From contig URYT01000036.1 of assembly GCA_900552185.1 (NCBI GenBank), forward strand, positions 1 through 14,261: a stretch of 14,261 nucleotides of DNA, in the 5' to 3' direction. The position numbers were made by a program, and so were the translations under genes. Below the pieces are notes generated by a model. The model did no database searches, was not told the DNA's origin, and saw only the letters and a program-made list of their open reading frames with translations. The stretch comes from an uncultured Collinsella sp. Lineage in GTDB: Bacteria > Actinomycetota > Coriobacteriia > Coriobacteriales > Coriobacteriaceae. Positions 13,672-14,261 of the stretch are shown one piece after another. How positions within the stretch are numbered: the stretch's first letter is position 1; every line of letters starts with the position of its first letter.

Positions 13672-14261
13672 TTACACGCGGCGGGGCTTTTGGTTGATGC
13701 GGTAGAGCTCGGCGAGACCCCGCAGCGTCAGCGCGTCGTCTACCGTCAGGCTGTGGCCGACCAACGCCGCGAGTGCCTCGGCATCGTCGCCGGTGATGAC
13801 GATGGGCACGTCGCCTTCCCCCGCGGCCTTGGTCGCGCGCATCTCGGCGAGCACCATGTCGAGCATGCCGTCGATGCGGGCCACCTCGCCCAAGACCACG
13901 CCCGAGCGCATGGCCTCACGCGTGTTGCGACCAATCACATGCGTGGGTGCCGAGGGCTCGACCTGCGGCAGACGCGCCGCAGCGGCCGAGAGCGAGCGGG
14001 CGCCAAGTGCTAGACCCGGCGCGATGACGCCGCCGACAAAGGTTCCGTGCGTATCGATGACCTCGATATTGGTCGTAGTGCCCAGGCCGATAACGATGCA
14101 CGGAGAGCCGTAGACGGCACGGGCCGCCACGGCGTCGGCGATGCGGTCGGGGCCGATCTCGGCCGGATCATCGTAGTGCACGGGTATGCCGGTCTTAAGT
14201 CCCGGCCCCACGGTGAGCACGCGCCCCGTCGAAAAATTCGGCACGCTGCGCCAGGTCAAGC
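13672..14261 (-). CDS. coaX: Type III pantothenate kinase, partial (5' end outside window)
   Basis: The C-terminal 196 or so residues of CoaX, which phosphorylates pantothenate in the first step of CoA synthesis. The family is about 255-260 residues, so roughly the first 60, including the N-terminal ATP-binding motif, lie beyond the right edge. Visible are VGPGLKTGIP (about 17-26 of the visible part), the conserved DDPAEIGPDRIADAV block with the family Asp, VIGLGTTTNIEVID with the second nucleotide-binding motif, and GGVIAPGLALGARSL. Type III kinases usually use monovalent cations and are not inhibited by CoA. The TTG near 14259 is inside the gene, not a start. The reading frame is intact to the stop at 13672. 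Confidence 0.94.
   Translation of the reverse strand, partial: LTWRSVPNFSTGRVLTVGPGLKTGIPVHYDDPAEIGPDRIADAVAARAVYGSPCIVIGLGTTTNIEVIDTHGTFVGGVIAPGLALGARSLSAAAARLPQVEPSAPTHVIGRNTREAMRSGVVLGEVARIDGMLDMVLAEMRATKAAGEGDVPIVITGDDAEALAALVGHSLTVDDALTLRGLAELYRINQKPRRV

Overview
The window is about 14.3 kb of GC-rich bacterial DNA with 13 protein-coding genes, one of them cut by the right edge. The gene set, the GC-rich third codon positions and the protein style (AmaP/DUF2273/Asp23 module, DUF6020-type membrane protein, single-domain NifU) suggest a gut actinobacterium of the Coriobacteriia, most likely Collinsella or a close relative. This is inferred from family recognition, not from a search. No tRNA, rRNA, CRISPR array, phage gene or transposase was seen.

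Layout. Positions 1-570 hold no convincing gene but contain a 25-bp inverted repeat pair about 190 bp apart. An amidohydrolase of the YtcJ type (minus, 646-2283) and an M20 aminoacyl-amide hydrolase (plus, 2452-3915) diverge from a 168-bp shared control region. The M20 gene then converges on a long minus-strand run, with a perfect 15-bp-stem terminator at 3961-3996 between them. In the direction of transcription (right to left) the run is: coaX (partial), a dCMP/cytidine deaminase-type gene, a NifU C-terminal-domain scaffold, lgt, a large DUF6020-type membrane protein, yebC, amaP, a DUF2273 membrane protein, Asp23, a YitT-family transporter-like protein, and a zinc-ribbon polytopic membrane protein. 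Terminators after nifU, yebC and asp23 split the run into several units, so it is not one operon.

Function. Most of the minus run is core or cell-envelope work: CoA biosynthesis (CoaX), pyrimidine deoxynucleotide supply (deaminase), Fe-S assembly (NifU), lipoprotein maturation (Lgt), translation or transcription control (YebC), and the membrane-anchored alkaline-shock module (AmaP, DUF2273, Asp23). The last three form a tight unit: amaP and the DUF2273 gene overlap by 8 nt and asp23 follows after 44 nt.

Most unusual. The intergenic regions carry a family of small hairpin repeats built around GGGACAGG. Two copies of 54 bp (6696-6749 and 11567-11620, opposite strands, 50/54 identical) are clear. 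Three weaker relatives lie at 9326-9361, 11650-11678 and 13012-13033. Several sit directly after stop codons, which suggests a dispersed element also used as a terminator. I found no wholly new multi-gene system; this repeat family and the element at 153-390 are the best candidates for something undescribed.
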